A stretch of 36,557 nucleotides of DNA from Gammaproteobacteria bacterium (GCA_018824085.1 JAHJHI010000003.1:1-36557), one strand, 5' to 3'. Shown: positions 1-9,449, counted from the stretch's first letter. Notes: a model not told the origin generated them from the letters alone. Numbers and translations: made by a program.

Positions 1-104
1 ACCCGGACGTGGGCGTGGCCTGGCCGCTGGACGGCGAACCGCTGCTCTCGCCCAAGGACATCGCCGGCAAGCCGCTCGCTCAGTGCGAACTGTTTGACGA
101 CTGA
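1..104 (+). CDS. rfbC: dTDP-4-dehydrorhamnose 3,5-epimerase, C-terminal end (partial)
   Basis: Only the last 33 codons are present, read from position 3 to the TGA at 102-104; the rest lies left of the window. The residues WPLDGEPLLSPKDIAGKPLA followed by a C-terminal ELFDD match the usual tail of RmlC/RfbC epimerases (WPL...P.LS.KD..G.PL...ELF). The enzyme converts dTDP-4-keto-6-deoxyglucose to the L-lyxo isomer in dTDP-rhamnose synthesis for surface polysaccharide. The catalytic core is not visible, so the call rests on the tail motif alone. It converges on the minus-strand membrane gene 6 bp downstream. Confidence 0.7.
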   Translation, partial: PDVGVAWPLDGEPLLSPKDIAGKPLAQCELFDD

Positions 105-110
105 CCGGCT

Positions 111-521
111 TCAGTGGCCCTGGGGCGGGCCGCCCGTCCTGAACAGGCGGACGACGGCGCTGGCCGCTATCCCCATCAGCACGAGGCCGCCGGCGCCGGT
201 GAGCCAGATCAGCCAGACGACCGCGCCGAGCCAGCCGGTCATGTCCGGCACGCGCTGCATCGATGCCCGGATGGCCGGTCCCCAGTCGATGAGCGTTTGC
301 CGCGCGCCGTCGATCAGGCCGGACGGCACCCAGACGGCGAGCCACGCCGGCGGCTGGAGTGACGCGACCCATTCCGGCCAGGCGCCCAGCGCATCGGCGT
401 TCCAGCCGGACCAGCCGATGACGGCATCCGCCGTCCAGGCCATCAGCGTCCAGCCGCCGAGCAGACAGATCACGATGACCCGGATGATGGTGCGCGCGGT
501 GCGCTGGCCGGCTTCAGTCAT
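111..521 (-). CDS. small membrane protein of unknown function
   Basis: A 136-residue protein that I do not recognise as a named family. It has a hydrophobic segment at about residues 12-35, an amphipathic tryptophan-rich middle (residues 36-90), and a second long hydrophobic stretch at about 95-125, ending in a basic tail (RLFRTGG). This suggests an inner-membrane protein with at least two membrane helices. Its ATG (519-521) lies inside the end of mutS, an 8-bp overlap, so it is probably co-transcribed and translationally coupled with mutS. No catalytic motif is visible. Coupling to mutS need not mean a role in repair. Confidence 0.65.
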   Translation of the reverse strand: MTEAGQRTARTIIRVIVICLLGGWTLMAWTADAVIGWSGWNADALGAWPEWVASLQPPAWLAVWVPSGLIDGARQTLIDWGPAIRASMQRVPDMTGWLGAVVWLIWLTGAGGLVLMGIAASAVVRLFRTGGPPQGH

Positions 522-3063
522 GCAGCAGCTTCTTCAGTGCGTATAGCGTGTCCAGCGCCTCCTTCGGGCTGAGGCTGTCCGGATCCAGCGCGGCCAGCGC
601 GTCGACCGCGGCGTGCGTCGGGACTTCAGGAGGCGGCGGTGGCGGCGCGAACAGGTCGGTTTGCGGGCCGGCGTCGATACGGCTGGCTTCGAGCCGCTGC
701 AGCGCGCGCCGCGCGTCGCGGATCACCGTGCCCGGTACGCCGGCCAGCGCGGCCACTTCGATGCCGTACGACTGCGACGCGGGACCGTCCTCGATGGCGT
801 GCAGGAACACGATGCGGTTGCCGTGCTCGACCGCGTCGAGATGCATGTTGGCGCAGGCCGCGTGCGTGGCAGCGAGCTGGGTCAGTTCGAAGTAATGGGT
901 CGCGAACAGCGTCCAGCTCCGGTTGCGCGTCAGCAGATGACGCGCGATGGACTGCGCCAGCGCCACGCCGTCGAAGGTCGAGGTGCCGCGCCCGATCTCG
1001 TCCATCAGCACGAGGCTGCGTTCCGTGGCGCCGTGCAGGATGCCGGCCGCTTCCGTCATTTCCACCATGAAGGTCGAGCGTCCCGACGCCAGATCGTCGG
1101 AGGCGCCGATGCGCGTGTGGATGGCGTCGAGCGGGCCGAGCCGCGCCGACTGCGCCGGCACCGGGCAGCCGCAGTGGGCCATCAGCGCGATCAGCGCCAC
1201 CTGCCGCATGTAAGTGGATTTGCCGCCCATGTTGGGACCGGTGATCAGCAGCATGCGTCGCGCGTCATGCATGCGCGTGTCGTTCGGAATGAAGGCGTCG
1301 ACCTGGCACTCGACCACCGGATGGCGACCGCGCTCGATGGTGATTTCCGGTTCATCGACGAATTGCGGGCGGCAGTAGTCGTGTCGCTGGGCGGCGCGCG
1401 CGAAGGCGAGCAGACCGTCGGTTTCCGCGAGCGCGCGGGCGACGTCGCCCAGTTGCGGCAGTTCCGGCGCCAGTGCGTCGAGCAACTGTTCATACAGGTG
1501 TTTTTCGCGCGACGTGGCGCGTTCCGCGGCAGACAGCGCACGGTCCTCGAAGGCCTTCAGTTCCGGCGTGATGTAGCGCTCGGCGTTCTTCAGCGTCTGG
1601 CGCCGGCGATAGTCGTCCGGGATGCGCGCCGTATTGGCATTGGTGACTTCGATGTAGAAGCCGTGCACGCGGTTGTATTCGACCTTCAGGTTGGCGATGC
1701 CGGTGCGTTCGCGTTCGCGCGCTTCCAGTGCCAGCAGGAACTCGCCGCAGTTGTCCTGCAGGCCGCGCAGCTCGTCGAGTTCGGCGTCGAAACCGGTGCG
1801 CATGACGCGGCCGTCGCGCAGCAGCGCGGCGGGTTCGTCCATGACGGCGCGGGCGAGCAGGGCGGCCGACGCCAGCGGTTGCGACAGCAGGGCGCGCGAG
1901 TGCTCGAGCAGGCCGGCGTCGACGGGCAGCGCGCGCGCGACGTCGGGCAGCCGGTTCAGGCTGTCGCGCAGGCTGGACAGGTCGCGCGGGCGCGCGGTGC
2001 GCAGCGCCACGCGGGCGCTGATGCGTTCGATGTCGGCCAGCCCGCGCAGCGCGCCGTGCAGCGTGTCGGAGGCGGAGCCTGCGCGCAGCGCATCGACCGC
2101 CTGATGGCGCGCCTCGGCGCGTGAGCGTTCGCGCAATGGATGGTGCAGGCAGCGGCGCAGCCAGCGCGATCCCATGGACGTGGCGCAGGTGTCGAGCAGC
2201 GACAGCAGCGTTGGCGACGCCTCGCCGCGCAGCGTTTCGGTCAGTTCGAGATTGCGGCGCGTGGCGGCATCCATGCGCAGCCAGGCGCTGTCGTGTTCGA
2301 CCGCCAGCGTGGCGACGTGTGACAGCGCGCGCTGCTGCGTGGCTTGCGCATAGCTGATCAGCGCGCCGCAGGCGGCCAGCGCGATCGGCGTGTCGGCGAC
2401 GTCGAAGGCCGCGAGGTCGCGGCTGCCGAAGTGTTCGCACAGCAGGCGGGTGGCTTCGGCGATGTCGAACTGCCAGGCGCTGCGCGTCGTCACCGTCCAG
2501 TCGCCCGGCGGCGACGTGGCGCTGTCGGCGACCAGCAGTTCGGCCGGGCGCAGGCGGTCGAGCAGCGACGGCAGCACGTTGGCGGCAACCTCGGTCAGCT
2601 TCAGTTCGCCGCTGGCGAGGTTGAGCCAGGCCACGCCGGCGCGTGACCGCTCGACATGCAGCGCCATCAGCAGCGAGTCGGCGCGTTCGTCGAGCAGGCT
2701 CGCGTCGGTCAGCGTGCCCGGCGTGACGATGCGCGATATCGCGCGCTCGACCGGCCCCTTGGAGGTTGCCGGATCACCGACCTGTTCGACGATGACGACG
2801 GATTCGCCCAGCTTCACCAGCCGCGCGAGATATTGTTCGAGCGCGTGGAAGGGCACGCCGGCCATCGGAATCGGCTGGCCGGCCGACTGGCCGCGGTGCG
2901 TCTGCGTGATGTCGAGCAGGCGCGCGGCGCGGATCGCGTCCTCGAAGAACAGCTCGTAGAAATCCCCCATCCGGTAGAACACCAGCAGCCCGGGGTGCTG
3001 GCGTTTGAAGCCCAGGTATTGCTGCATCATCGGCGTATGGCCGGAAACGTCGTTTTTTTCCAT
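514..3063 (-). CDS. mutS: DNA mismatch repair protein MutS
   Basis: 849 residues from the chosen ATG, close to the roughly 850 of the family. The mismatch-recognition motif F-Y-E is in [14 protein letters not shown] (F35 and E37). The middle holds the connector, lever and clamp domains. The C-terminal ATPase has Walker [15 protein letters not shown], the [12 protein letters not shown] Walker B/signature region and [10 protein letters not shown]. MutS binds mismatches and recruits MutL. The reading frame stays open upstream to 3249, but that extension is low-complexity and unlike MutS, so I place the start at [15 protein letters not shown]; no strong ribosome site decides it. A proline run near residue 800 is a typical linker before the C-terminal dimerisation helix. 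Confidence 0.96.
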   Translation of the reverse strand: MEKNDVSGHTPMMQQYLGFKRQHPGLLVFYRMGDFYELFFEDAIRAARLLDITQTHRGQSAGQPIPMAGVPFHALEQYLARLVKLGESVVIVEQVGDPATSKGPVERAISRIVTPGTLTDASLLDERADSLLMALHVERSRAGVAWLNLASGELKLTEVAANVLPSLLDRLRPAELLVADSATSPPGDWTVTTRSAWQFDIAEATRLLCEHFGSRDLAAFDVADTPIALAACGALISYAQATQQRALSHVATLAVEHDSAWLRMDAATRRNLELTETLRGEASPTLLSLLDTCATSMGSRWLRRCLHHPLRERSRAEARHQAVDALRAGSASDTLHGALRGLADIERISARVALRTARPRDLSSLRDSLNRLPDVARALPVDAGLLEHSRALLSQPLASAALLARAVMDEPAALLRDGRVMRTGFDAELDELRGLQDNCGEFLLALEARERERTGIANLKVEYNRVHGFYIEVTNANTARIPDDYRRRQTLKNAERYITPELKAFEDRALSAAERATSREKHLYEQLLDALAPELPQLGDVARALAETDGLLAFARAAQRHDYCRPQFVDEPEITIERGRHPVVECQVDAFIPNDTRMHDARRMLLITGPNMGGKSTYMRQVALIALMAHCGCPVPAQSARLGPLDAIHTRIGASDDLASGRSTFMVEMTEAAGILHGATERSLVLMDEIGRGTSTFDGVALAQSIARHLLTRNRSWTLFATHYFELTQLAATHAACANMHLDAVEHGNRIVFLHAIEDGPASQSYGIEVAALAGVPGTVIRDARRALQRLEASRIDAGPQTDLFAPPPPPPEVPTHAAVDALAALDPDSLSPKEALDTLYALKKLLHD

Positions 3064-3407
3064 TGTGGATTGTCGGGTTCTTGGCTGGCCGGACCGGTTG
3101 GGCCGACACGCGGGAGGCCGGCGGGCGCGCCGTACATGCGGTCGGGCAACGGTGTCGGACGGCATGCGCGCGAAAGACGCAAGGCCGGATGGAACAAGGG
3201 CGGATTGTATCGGCTCGCCCGCCCCTGTGCCGCCGGCCGACGGCGCCATGCGGATCCCTGTGTTGCCTCGGTATTCGCAATGTTCGCCGGGTTGCAGCGT
3301 TCAAGGCGAGCAGCATTTGCGCCGATATAGCCCAATGCGCGTCATGTTCCGTGGCGCTGCGGGCTGACCGGAGCATTGATGCCGCCGGCAATGACAAGGA
3401 GCTGTGA
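3064..3407. other. intergenic region between divergent mutS and the FIST gene
   Basis: A 344-bp gap holding the divergent promoters of mutS (minus) and the FIST-EAL pair (plus). I find no convincing -35/-10 pair, operator or RNA gene. The only clear element is the ribosome binding site AAGGAG at 3396-3401, seven bases before the ATG at 3408. The mutS reading frame stays open through 3249 without conserved content. Confidence 0.5.
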
Positions 3408-4631
3408 ATGACGAGCATGCGGACCGCAGCGGCGTCCGACGACGATACCGGGCGAGCGCTGGCGGCGCTCGACGTGCAGCTGGAAGGGGCGAATGCGCAC
3501 TGCGTCTTTGTGTTCTATGGATGCCGGCACGACGATGCGCGCATCCATGCGTGGCTGAAGACGCGCTTTCCCGGCGCGGCTGTCATCGGCGGGACCTCGT
3601 GCAACGGCTTCATGACTGAAACCGGGGTATGGGACGGGGCGTCTATAGGACTGCTGTTGATCGACGACGCCAGCGGTGACTACGGCGCGGCAGCCGGCGT
3701 GCTGGGCGAGCATCCGGCGAACACTGCGGAGCGTTTGCTGCGTGAGGCGCTGTCGGTATGCGGTTGCGACGGGCAGCTTCCGGAACTGATCTGGATCTAT
3801 CAGGAACCAGGGTCGGAAGAGATGACGATGGAAGGGCTGCGCCGCATTGTCGGAGACCGCTGCCCCATCATCGGCGGCTCGTCGGCCGACGATGATGTCA
3901 GTGGCAACTGGCGCCAGATGGGGCCCGGCGGTGTGCTGCGCGGCGGCATGGTCGTTGGCGTGCTGTTTCCGTCCGGGTCTTCCGGCTACGCCTTCCAGGG
4001 CGGATACGAACCCGCGGGCCCGAGCGGCATCGTCACCGGCGTCGGATTCAGGCCGGCCGGCGACAGCGGCATCGTGACCGGCAGCGCCGGCCGCGAACTG
4101 ATGACGATAGACGGTCAGCCGGCGGCCGAGGTGTATCGGCGCTGGACCGGCAACATCATTGATGCCGACAAGCTCAGCGAAGGCGGCACGATACTGGCCG
4201 AAACGACGATGTTTCCGATCGCGGTCGATGCCGGACGCGTTGACGGCGTGACGCACTATCTGCTGGTGCACCCCGAATCGATCACCCGCAACGGAACGCT
4301 CAAGACCTTCTGCGAACTGCAGGAGGGAAGCCGCGTGTTCGCGATGAAGGGCGATCGCCAGCGCCTCGTGGACCGCGCGGGACGCGTGGCCGATCAGGCC
4401 CGCCGCGCCCTTCCCGTCGGCAGTGGCCGACTCGCCGGCGCGCTGCTGGTGTACTGCGGAGGCTGCAAGATGGCGGTTGGCGACGACATCGGCAAGGTGG
4501 CCGCGACCGTGTCGCAGCAACTGGATGGCGCGCCCTTCATCGGCTGTTTCACGTTCGGCGAACAGGGGCATCTGATCAATCGCAACGTGCACGGCAATCT
4601 GATGATTTCAGCCGTTGCGCTGGGAAGCTGA
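3408..4631 (+). CDS. FIST-domain sensor protein, NosP-like
   Basis: 407 residues with the two-part FIST architecture: FIST_N at about residues 25-220 (VFVFYGCRHDD, VIGGTSCNGF, PIIGGSSADDD) and FIST_C at about 230-400 (DGQPAAEVYRRW, ending GCFTFGEQGHLINRNVHGNL). There is no signal peptide or membrane segment, so it is cytoplasmic. FIST proteins are ligand sensors; the NosP subgroup binds haem and nitric oxide and is encoded beside histidine kinases or c-di-GMP enzymes. A GGDEF-EAL gene follows with a one-base TGATG overlap, which fits that pattern. Residues 202-229 carry a tandem 14-residue duplication at the domain junction. Haem binding is inferred from context, not proven by sequence. Confidence 0.85.
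   Translation: MTSMRTAAASDDDTGRALAALDVQLEGANAHCVFVFYGCRHDDARIHAWLKTRFPGAAVIGGTSCNGFMTETGVWDGASIGLLLIDDASGDYGAAAGVLGEHPANTAERLLREALSVCGCDGQLPELIWIYQEPGSEEMTMEGLRRIVGDRCPIIGGSSADDDVSGNWRQMGPGGVLRGGMVVGVLFPSGSSGYAFQGGYEPAGPSGIVTGVGFRPAGDSGIVTGSAGRELMTIDGQPAAEVYRRWTGNIIDADKLSEGGTILAETTMFPIAVDAGRVDGVTHYLLVHPESITRNGTLKTFCELQEGSRVFAMKGDRQRLVDRAGRVADQARRALPVGSGRLAGALLVYCGGCKMAVGDDIGKVAATVSQQLDGAPFIGCFTFGEQGHLINRNVHGNLMISAVALGS
4011..4094 (+). repeat. in-frame tandem 42-bp duplication inside the FIST gene
   Basis: Two adjacent 42-bp units (4011-4052 and 4053-4094) encode PAGPSGIVTGVGFR and PAGDSGIVTGSAGR, identical at 10 of 14 residues. The DNA copies are diverged mainly at their 3' ends. FIST proteins as I know them have a single such segment leading into the ID/DGxPA motif, so this looks like an old internal duplication. 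Confidence 0.7.
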
Positions 4632-6952
4632 TGCCTTTCGTGACGGAACCGCTGCCTGCTCCGATCGAAAGTGCCGAAGCGCTGCGCGAGGCGCTGGTGG
4701 CGCTGTGCCGCGAGCACGATGCGCTGCGCATTGCGAACGACCATGCCAACCAGTTGCTGGAAGCACTGGAGGCGCTGCTCAATGCCGGGCTGGACGACGA
4801 CACGTTTGCCAGCGTCTTCGCCGCCTTGCACAAGGTGTTTACCTTCACGCACGCGCTGGCTCTCGCCGAGACAAACAGCGGCGACATGGAGGCCGTCGTG
4901 GCCGATCCGTTCTGGCTCGCGGGTTCGCGCTGGCCGGTCGGTGCGTTCTTTCGCAAGGTGATGGACGGACGCGTCGTCACGACGTTTGCCAACGACGGGC
5001 TGCAGGAGTGGCAGAACGCCGGCGCACTGGGGTTGGCGCCGGCACAGTCGGCGCTGTATGCACCGCTGCGTGTACGCAATCGGCGCGGCATCCTGATGCT
5101 GCTGCGCGCGCCGGGCGAAGCGGGATTCGACCGCACCCACGTGGCGCTGGCGCGCAAGTTCTCGGTGCTTGCCTCGCACGCGCTGGCAGCGCGCTACGCG
5201 ACCCAGAGCGAGGAGGAAAGTGCCAGCCTGCGTGCGCTGACGGAACAGCTGCAGCGCAGCGAACAGGGCGCCAAGCGCAACGCTGATCTGCTCAACGAGG
5301 TGGTGAACCTGTTGCCGGTCGGCGTGACGGTTCAGGACGAGGAGGGCCGTTTCGTGCTGGTCAATGATGCGGCTGCACAGTTTTGGCAGCGCCCGGCCAG
5401 CGAACTGCGCGGCGTGGCGCCGTACACCTTGCTGCCCGAGGACGCAGCGCGACGGATGCGCCAGTGCGATCTTGATCGCATGCGGTCCGGACGGATCGGC
5501 AGCGAGGAACAGGGCGTGCAGGTGGGCGGCGAGACGGTGACGCTGCTCAGTTCCTACAAGCCGGTGCGCATCTTCGACGAGACGCTGTTGCTGTCGACGT
5601 CGCTCGACATCACGGAGCGCAAGCGCTTCGAGGAGGAAATGTCGCATCTGGCCTTCCATGACCCGATGACGGGTCTGCCGAACCGTGCGCTGATGCAGGA
5701 GATCGTCGATACCGCGCTGCAGTCGCACCAGCGCGGGGGCATGTTTGCGCTCGCCTTCATCGATCTGGACAACTTCAAGCAGGTCAACGACTACTACAGC
5801 CACGCCATCGGTGACGCATTGCTGATGGCCGTGGCAGCGCGGATATCCGAGAACATGCGTTCGGCCGACACCCTCGCGCGCATCAGTGGCGACGAGTTCC
5901 TGCTGCTCATCAATCCGCTGGACCGGCAGGAGGATCTGCCGCCGCTGATCGATGCCATTGTCGAGGCAATGAAGCAGCCGTTCAGCATCGAAGGTTTCGA
6001 GGTGCTGACGTCGGCGTCGGTGGGCGCCAGCATCTATCCGCTGCACGGCAGGACGTACGAAACTCTGCGTCGCTGCGCGGACAGTGCGATGTACCGAGCC
6101 AAGCGCGACCGCAAGGGCGGCGCGACCTATTTCGACGTTTCGATGGGGGCGGCGCTGACGGCCCGGATGGAGCTGGAACAGCGCCTGCGCAACGCGATCC
6201 GCGACAATCTCTTCCGTTGCGCCTACCAGCCGAAGGTCGATGTGCGTACCGGGCGCATCGCCGGATTCGAGGCGCTGATCCGCTGGGTGGAGCCGGACGG
6301 GACGGTACACATGCCGGGCGCCTTCATCGAACTTGCGACCGAACTCGGCCTGCTCGACGAGATCACCTATTTTGCGTTCGATGACGTGTGCGGCAACCTC
6401 GGCCGGCTGCAGCAGCATTTTGGCGCCGACATCGGCGTCAGCATCAACGTCGGTGCGCGTCAGGCTGGCGACGTCGCGTTCATGGAGTCGTTCATCGCCC
6501 GGGTGGGTGAGAGTGGCGTCGCCGGCAACCTGATACTGGAACTGACCGAAGACGCGCTGGTCGCGACGCAGCGCTTCCAGATGCAGGTCCTGCCGCGTCT
6601 GCGCGAAATGGGCGTGCGGGTATCGATCGACGACTTCGGCTCAGGCTATTCGTCATTGTCGACGCTGGCGGACATCACTGCGGACGAGGTGAAGGTCGAT
6701 CGTGCCTTCATTACGGCCATCCATCAGCGCCCGCGCAGCCAGGGGATACTGAAGGCGATCGAATCTCTGTGCCGTGCGCTTGGCATCAGCACGGTTGCCG
6801 AGGGCGTGGAAACGGCCGAGGAACTCGAATACCTTCGCAACCACACCGAGATCGGTCTGGTGCAGGGCTACTATTTCTCGCGTCCGGAATTTGCGGACGT
6901 GCTGTGCCGACGCGCCGGTGACGAGCACGAACCCGTCGCCCGGCAGCAGTGA
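4631..6952 (+). CDS. GAF-PAS-GGDEF-EAL cyclic-di-GMP signalling protein
   Basis: 773 residues: GAF-like domain about 45-185, PAS about 218-330, GGDEF about 333-500, EAL about 515-760. The GGDEF signature reads SGDEF (419-423), with FIDLDNFK for metal and nucleotide contact. The EAL domain keeps its catalytic set: FEALIRW (E547), INVGARQ (N606), LELTED (E637), DDFGSGYSSL (D667/D668), K688 and VAEGVE (E724). It should therefore be an active c-di-GMP phosphodiesterase; cyclase activity is possible because SGDEF variants can be active. There are no membrane segments, so it is cytosolic. The start overlaps the stop of the FIST gene by one base, implying translational coupling and a sensor-effector pair. 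Confidence 0.93.
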   Translation: MPFVTEPLPAPIESAEALREALVALCREHDALRIANDHANQLLEALEALLNAGLDDDTFASVFAALHKVFTFTHALALAETNSGDMEAVVADPFWLAGSRWPVGAFFRKVMDGRVVTTFANDGLQEWQNAGALGLAPAQSALYAPLRVRNRRGILMLLRAPGEAGFDRTHVALARKFSVLASHALAARYATQSEEESASLRALTEQLQRSEQGAKRNADLLNEVVNLLPVGVTVQDEEGRFVLVNDAAAQFWQRPASELRGVAPYTLLPEDAARRMRQCDLDRMRSGRIGSEEQGVQVGGETVTLLSSYKPVRIFDETLLLSTSLDITERKRFEEEMSHLAFHDPMTGLPNRALMQEIVDTALQSHQRGGMFALAFIDLDNFKQVNDYYSHAIGDALLMAVAARISENMRSADTLARISGDEFLLLINPLDRQEDLPPLIDAIVEAMKQPFSIEGFEVLTSASVGASIYPLHGRTYETLRRCADSAMYRAKRDRKGGATYFDVSMGAALTARMELEQRLRNAIRDNLFRCAYQPKVDVRTGRIAGFEALIRWVEPDGTVHMPGAFIELATELGLLDEITYFAFDDVCGNLGRLQQHFGADIGVSINVGARQAGDVAFMESFIARVGESGVAGNLILELTEDALVATQRFQMQVLPRLREMGVRVSIDDFGSGYSSLSTLADITADEVKVDRAFITAIHQRPRSQGILKAIESLCRALGISTVAEGVETAEELEYLRNHTEIGLVQGYYFSRPEFADVLCRRAGDEHEPVARQQ

Positions 6953-7750
6953 TCAGGCGCGCAGCGCTTCCGTGAGGTGCGGCTCGATCGCGGCCAGCAT
7001 GGCCGGGAAGATGCGTGGCGTGGATGCCAGCATGTTGCCGCTGTCCAGATAGCCGGTTTCACCGACCAGATTGCCGACCAGGCCGCCCGCTTCGGTGACG
7101 AGCAGGCTGCCGCCGGCGATGTCCCAGGGCGACAGCCCGATTTCGAAGAAGGCGTCGAAGCGGCCGCACGCGACGTAGGCCAGATCGAGCGCAGCGGCTC
7201 CCGGGCGACGCAGCCCCGACGTCTTTTCCATCATGTCCTTGAAGATGCCGAGATAGGCGTCGACGTGGTCCCACACGCGATACGGGAAGCCCGTTCCGAC
7301 CAGTGACTCGCTCAACTTGGCGCGGCGCGACACGCGGATGCGGCGATCATTCAGGAAGGCGCCGCGACCGCGGCTGGCGGTAAACATCTCGTTGCGCACC
7401 GGGTCGAACACGACGGCTGATTGCATCTGGCCGCGATGCTCCAGCGCGATCGACACCGCGTATTGCGGCATGCCGTGGATGAAGTTCGTCGTGCCGTCGA
7501 GCGGATCGATGATCCAGCGGTATTCGGATTCGCCGGTCGCGCCGCTCTCCTCGGCTAGAATGGCGTGATCCGGGTAGGCGTCGCGCAGGATGCCGATGAT
7601 GGCGTCTTCTGCGGCACGATCCACCTCGGTGACGAAATCGTTCTGGCGTTTGCTGCTGACCTTCAGCAGGTCCACATCCTGACTGGCGCGGGTGATGATC
7701 TGGCCCGCGCGGCGGGCGGCCTTGACGGCGGTGGTGAGCGTCGGATGCAT
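6953..7750 (-). CDS. suhB: inositol-1-monophosphatase family protein SuhB
   Basis: 265 residues from the ATG at 7748-7750, matching the 267 of E. coli SuhB. The metal-binding motifs of the family are present: EE at 67-68, DPLDGTTNF (82-90), and [15 protein letters not shown] near residue 210. The protein hydrolyses inositol monophosphate and related phosphates in vitro; in bacteria SuhB also binds the NusA/NusG antitermination complex on rRNA transcripts. The longer in-frame extension to 7873 overlaps the opposite gene and is not family-like. The stop codon abuts the stop of the c-di-GMP gene with no base between. The 58-bp gap to trmJ is a divergent promoter region. Confidence 0.94.
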   Translation of the reverse strand: MHPTLTTAVKAARRAGQIITRASQDVDLLKVSSKRQNDFVTEVDRAAEDAIIGILRDAYPDHAILAEESGATGESEYRWIIDPLDGTTNFIHGMPQYAVSIALEHRGQMQSAVVFDPVRNEMFTASRGRGAFLNDRRIRVSRRAKLSESLVGTGFPYRVWDHVDAYLGIFKDMMEKTSGLRRPGAAALDLAYVACGRFDAFFEIGLSPWDIAGGSLLVTEAGGLVGNLVGETGYLDSGNMLASTPRIFPAMLAAIEPHLTEALRA

Positions 7751-7808
7751 GAGTGTGTCTTTGCGCGGACCGTGGTCCGCATCTCGGCGGGAAACCCGCA
7801 ATTGTAAT

Positions 7809-8588
7809 ATGAACCCGTTCGCTTCCCTCGACCGTGTGCGCGTAGTCATGTCGCACACGACCCATCCGGGCAATATCGGCGCCTGCGCGCGCGCGATGAA
7901 GGTAATGGGGCTGTCACGCCTCTATCTGGTCAATCCGCGCCATTTTCCAAGCGACGAGGCGGTCGCCATGAGCTCCGGTGCGCACGACATTCTCGACGCA
8001 GCGGTGCTGTGCGACAGTCTGGAAGCGGCTCTGGCCGGCACCGTGGCGCAGGCCGCGCTGACCGCGCGCCGCCGTGAAATGGCGCTGCCCGTACGTGAAG
8101 TTCGCGCTGCGGCGACCGAGCTGGCGCAGCTTCTGGCTGGCAGCCCCGCCGACGTGGCACTCGTGTTCGGCACCGAAAGCTCCGGCCTGACCAATGAAGA
8201 AGTGGCGATGTGCTCGCTGCCCGTCACGATATCGACGAGCGACACCTATCGTTCGCTGAACGTCGCGGCCGCCGCGCAGATCATGTGTCACGAGCTGCGC
8301 AGCGCCGTGGCGAGCGCGCCGCCGTCCGCTCAGCCAGCAGTAGACCTCGCGCCGCACGAGGGTCTGGAAAGCCTGTATGCATTGATCGAGCGCCTGATGC
8401 TCGAATCCGGCTTTCTTGATCGCGTCAATCCGGGGCGTGCGATGCCCCGGCTGCGCAGGCTGTTCGGCCGTGCAGGCGTCGAGAGCGAGGAGCTGCACCT
8501 GCTGATGGGCGCGCTGAAGGCCATCGGCAAGCAGGGGCCGCGGCAGGAAGGGCCCGACCCGCTTCGCGGGTGTGCAAAAACCGACTAA
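7809..8588 (+). CDS. trmJ: tRNA (cytidine/uridine-2'-O-)-methyltransferase TrmJ
   Basis: 259 residues. It is a SPOUT-class SAM-dependent methyltransferase that modifies the ribose of position 32 in tRNAs. Motif 1 is [20 protein letters not shown], the knot region includes [14 protein letters not shown] and the last motif is [15 protein letters not shown] start at the ATG at 7809 ([13 protein letters not shown]); the frame is open further up to 7692 but this would run through suhB. The C-terminal helical part ends in a short basic tail. In many proteobacteria trmJ precedes iscR or cysE, and here it sits immediately before cysE. An IscR-like operator overlaps its stop codon. Confidence 0.93.
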   Translation: MNPFASLDRVRVVMSHTTHPGNIGACARAMKVMGLSRLYLVNPRHFPSDEAVAMSSGAHDILDAAVLCDSLEAALAGTVAQAALTARRREMALPVREVRAAATELAQLLAGSPADVALVFGTESSGLTNEEVAMCSLPVTISTSDTYRSLNVAAAAQIMCHELRSAVASAPPSAQPAVDLAPHEGLESLYALIERLMLESGFLDRVNPGRAMPRLRRLFGRAGVESEELHLLMGALKAIGKQGPRQEGPDPLRGCAKTD

Positions 8589-8601
8589 AATTGTCGGGTT
8601 T
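8579..8601 (+). promoter_or_regulatory. IscR type-1-like operator upstream of cysE
   Basis: CCGACTAAAATTGTCGGGTTT (8581-8601) has the perfect inverted arms CCGAC and GTCGG around a 7-bp A/T core. It fits the type-1 IscR consensus (YYGACTRWWWYAGTCRRS) at nearly every position. It overlaps the trmJ stop and lies about 50 bp before cysE, suggesting that the Fe-S status regulator controls the cysE promoter. Confidence 0.6.
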
Positions 8602-8613
8602 CATGCTGCAACC

Positions 8614-8633
8614 GGTCGGCTGCGCTGCCGACC
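8614..8633 (+). other. hairpin in the cysE leader
   Basis: GGTCGGC (8614-8620), a 6-base loop and GCCGACC (8627-8633) form a perfect 7-bp stem just ahead of the cysE ribosome site (AAGGA at 8641). There is no U-run, so it is not a standard terminator. It could be the terminator remnant of trmJ or a leader structure. Confidence 0.35.
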
Positions 8634-8651
8634 CTCCCACAAGGAATCAAG

Positions 8652-9425
8652 ATGTTTCAACGCCTGCGCGAAGATGTCGCCAGCGTGCTCGACCGTGATC
8701 CGGCAGCACGTTCGTTCTTTGAAGTCTTGACCTGCTATCCGGGCATCCATGCGCTGGTGCTGCACCGCGCCGCGCACGCTTGCTGGAAGGCCGGCCTGTT
8801 CTGGCTCGGCCGCTTCATCTCGCACATCGGCCGGGTGTTGACCGGCATCGAAATCCATCCAGGCGCCACGATGGGTCGTCGCGTATTCATCGATCACGGC
8901 ATGGGCGTGGTGATCGGCGAGACGGCCGTCATCGGTGACGACTGCACGATCTACCAGGGCGTGACGCTGGGCGGCACGTCTCTCTACCGCGGGTCGAAGC
9001 GGCATCCGACGCTGGGGCGCGGCGTCGTTGTCGGCGCCGGCGCCCAGGTGCTGGGCGGCTTCGACGTCGGCGATGGCGCCAAGGTCGGCTCCTGCGCCGT
9101 CGTCGTCAAACCGGTGCCGGCGGGGGCCACGGCCGTGGGCAACCCCGCCCGCATCATCGAAACCAGGGTGCCGGGCGAGCAGGACGAAAAGGCCCGTCGT
9201 GCGGAGCAGGCCGGCTTCACGGCCTATGGCGTGACGCGTGACATGGAAGACCCGATGGCCAAGGCATTGACCGCGCTGGTCGACCACGCGCTGGAAAGCG
9301 ACCGTCGGCTGGAGTGTCTGATGGAAAAGCTGGAGCGGGCCGGCGTCAAGCTCGACGACGAGGCGCGCGAGGAGATGGCCGATCACGCCCGGGTCGATCT
9401 TGGCAAGGTCAGGCCTAATTGTTGA
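8652..9425 (+). CDS. cysE: serine O-acetyltransferase
   Basis: 257 residues. It has a helical N-terminal part with [18 protein letters not shown], then the left-handed beta-helix of the hexapeptide transferase fold with IHPGATMG, the catalytic-site region [32 protein letters not shown] and a C-terminal cap [18 protein letters not shown]. It transfers acetyl from acetyl-CoA to L-serine, giving O-acetylserine for cysteine synthesis. It is slightly shorter than the E. coli enzyme (273), as is common for this subtype. Its position before iscR, with an IscR-like box upstream, suggests that cysteine supply is tied to Fe-S cluster assembly. Its stop codon falls inside the first iscR operator. Confidence 0.95.
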   Translation: MFQRLREDVASVLDRDPAARSFFEVLTCYPGIHALVLHRAAHACWKAGLFWLGRFISHIGRVLTGIEIHPGATMGRRVFIDHGMGVVIGETAVIGDDCTIYQGVTLGGTSLYRGSKRHPTLGRGVVVGAGAQVLGGFDVGDGAKVGSCAVVVKPVPAGATAVGNPARIIETRVPGEQDEKARRAEQAGFTAYGVTRDMEDPMAKALTALVDHALESDRRLECLMEKLERAGVKLDDEAREEMADHARVDLGKVRPNC

Positions 9426-9443
9426 CTGAACTGGTCGGGAATT
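9422..9443 (+). promoter_or_regulatory. IscR-like operator 1 before iscR
   Basis: TTGACTGAACTGGTCGGGAATT resembles the type-1 IscR site (YYGACT...GTCRRS). It overlaps the cysE stop codon. Its GACT lies 28 bp before that of the second copy, so the two sites are on nearly the same face of the helix. This matches autorepression of iscR known in other proteobacteria. Confidence 0.6.
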
Positions 9444-9449
9444 ATAAAG

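Noticed and set aside
613-2124. Open frame of 503 codons on the plus strand opposite mutS
   Set aside because: Shadow of mutS; the true protein with Walker motifs is on the minus strand.
3064-3249. N-terminal extension of MutS up to 3249
   Set aside because: Open frame only; the arginine/proline-rich extension is unlike MutS, and starting at 3063 gives the normal family length and N-terminus.
4394-6418. Open frame of 674 codons on the minus strand opposite the GGDEF-EAL gene
   Set aside because: Antisense shadow of a gene with clear GGDEF and EAL catalytic residues; the composition is biased and no domain is recognisable.
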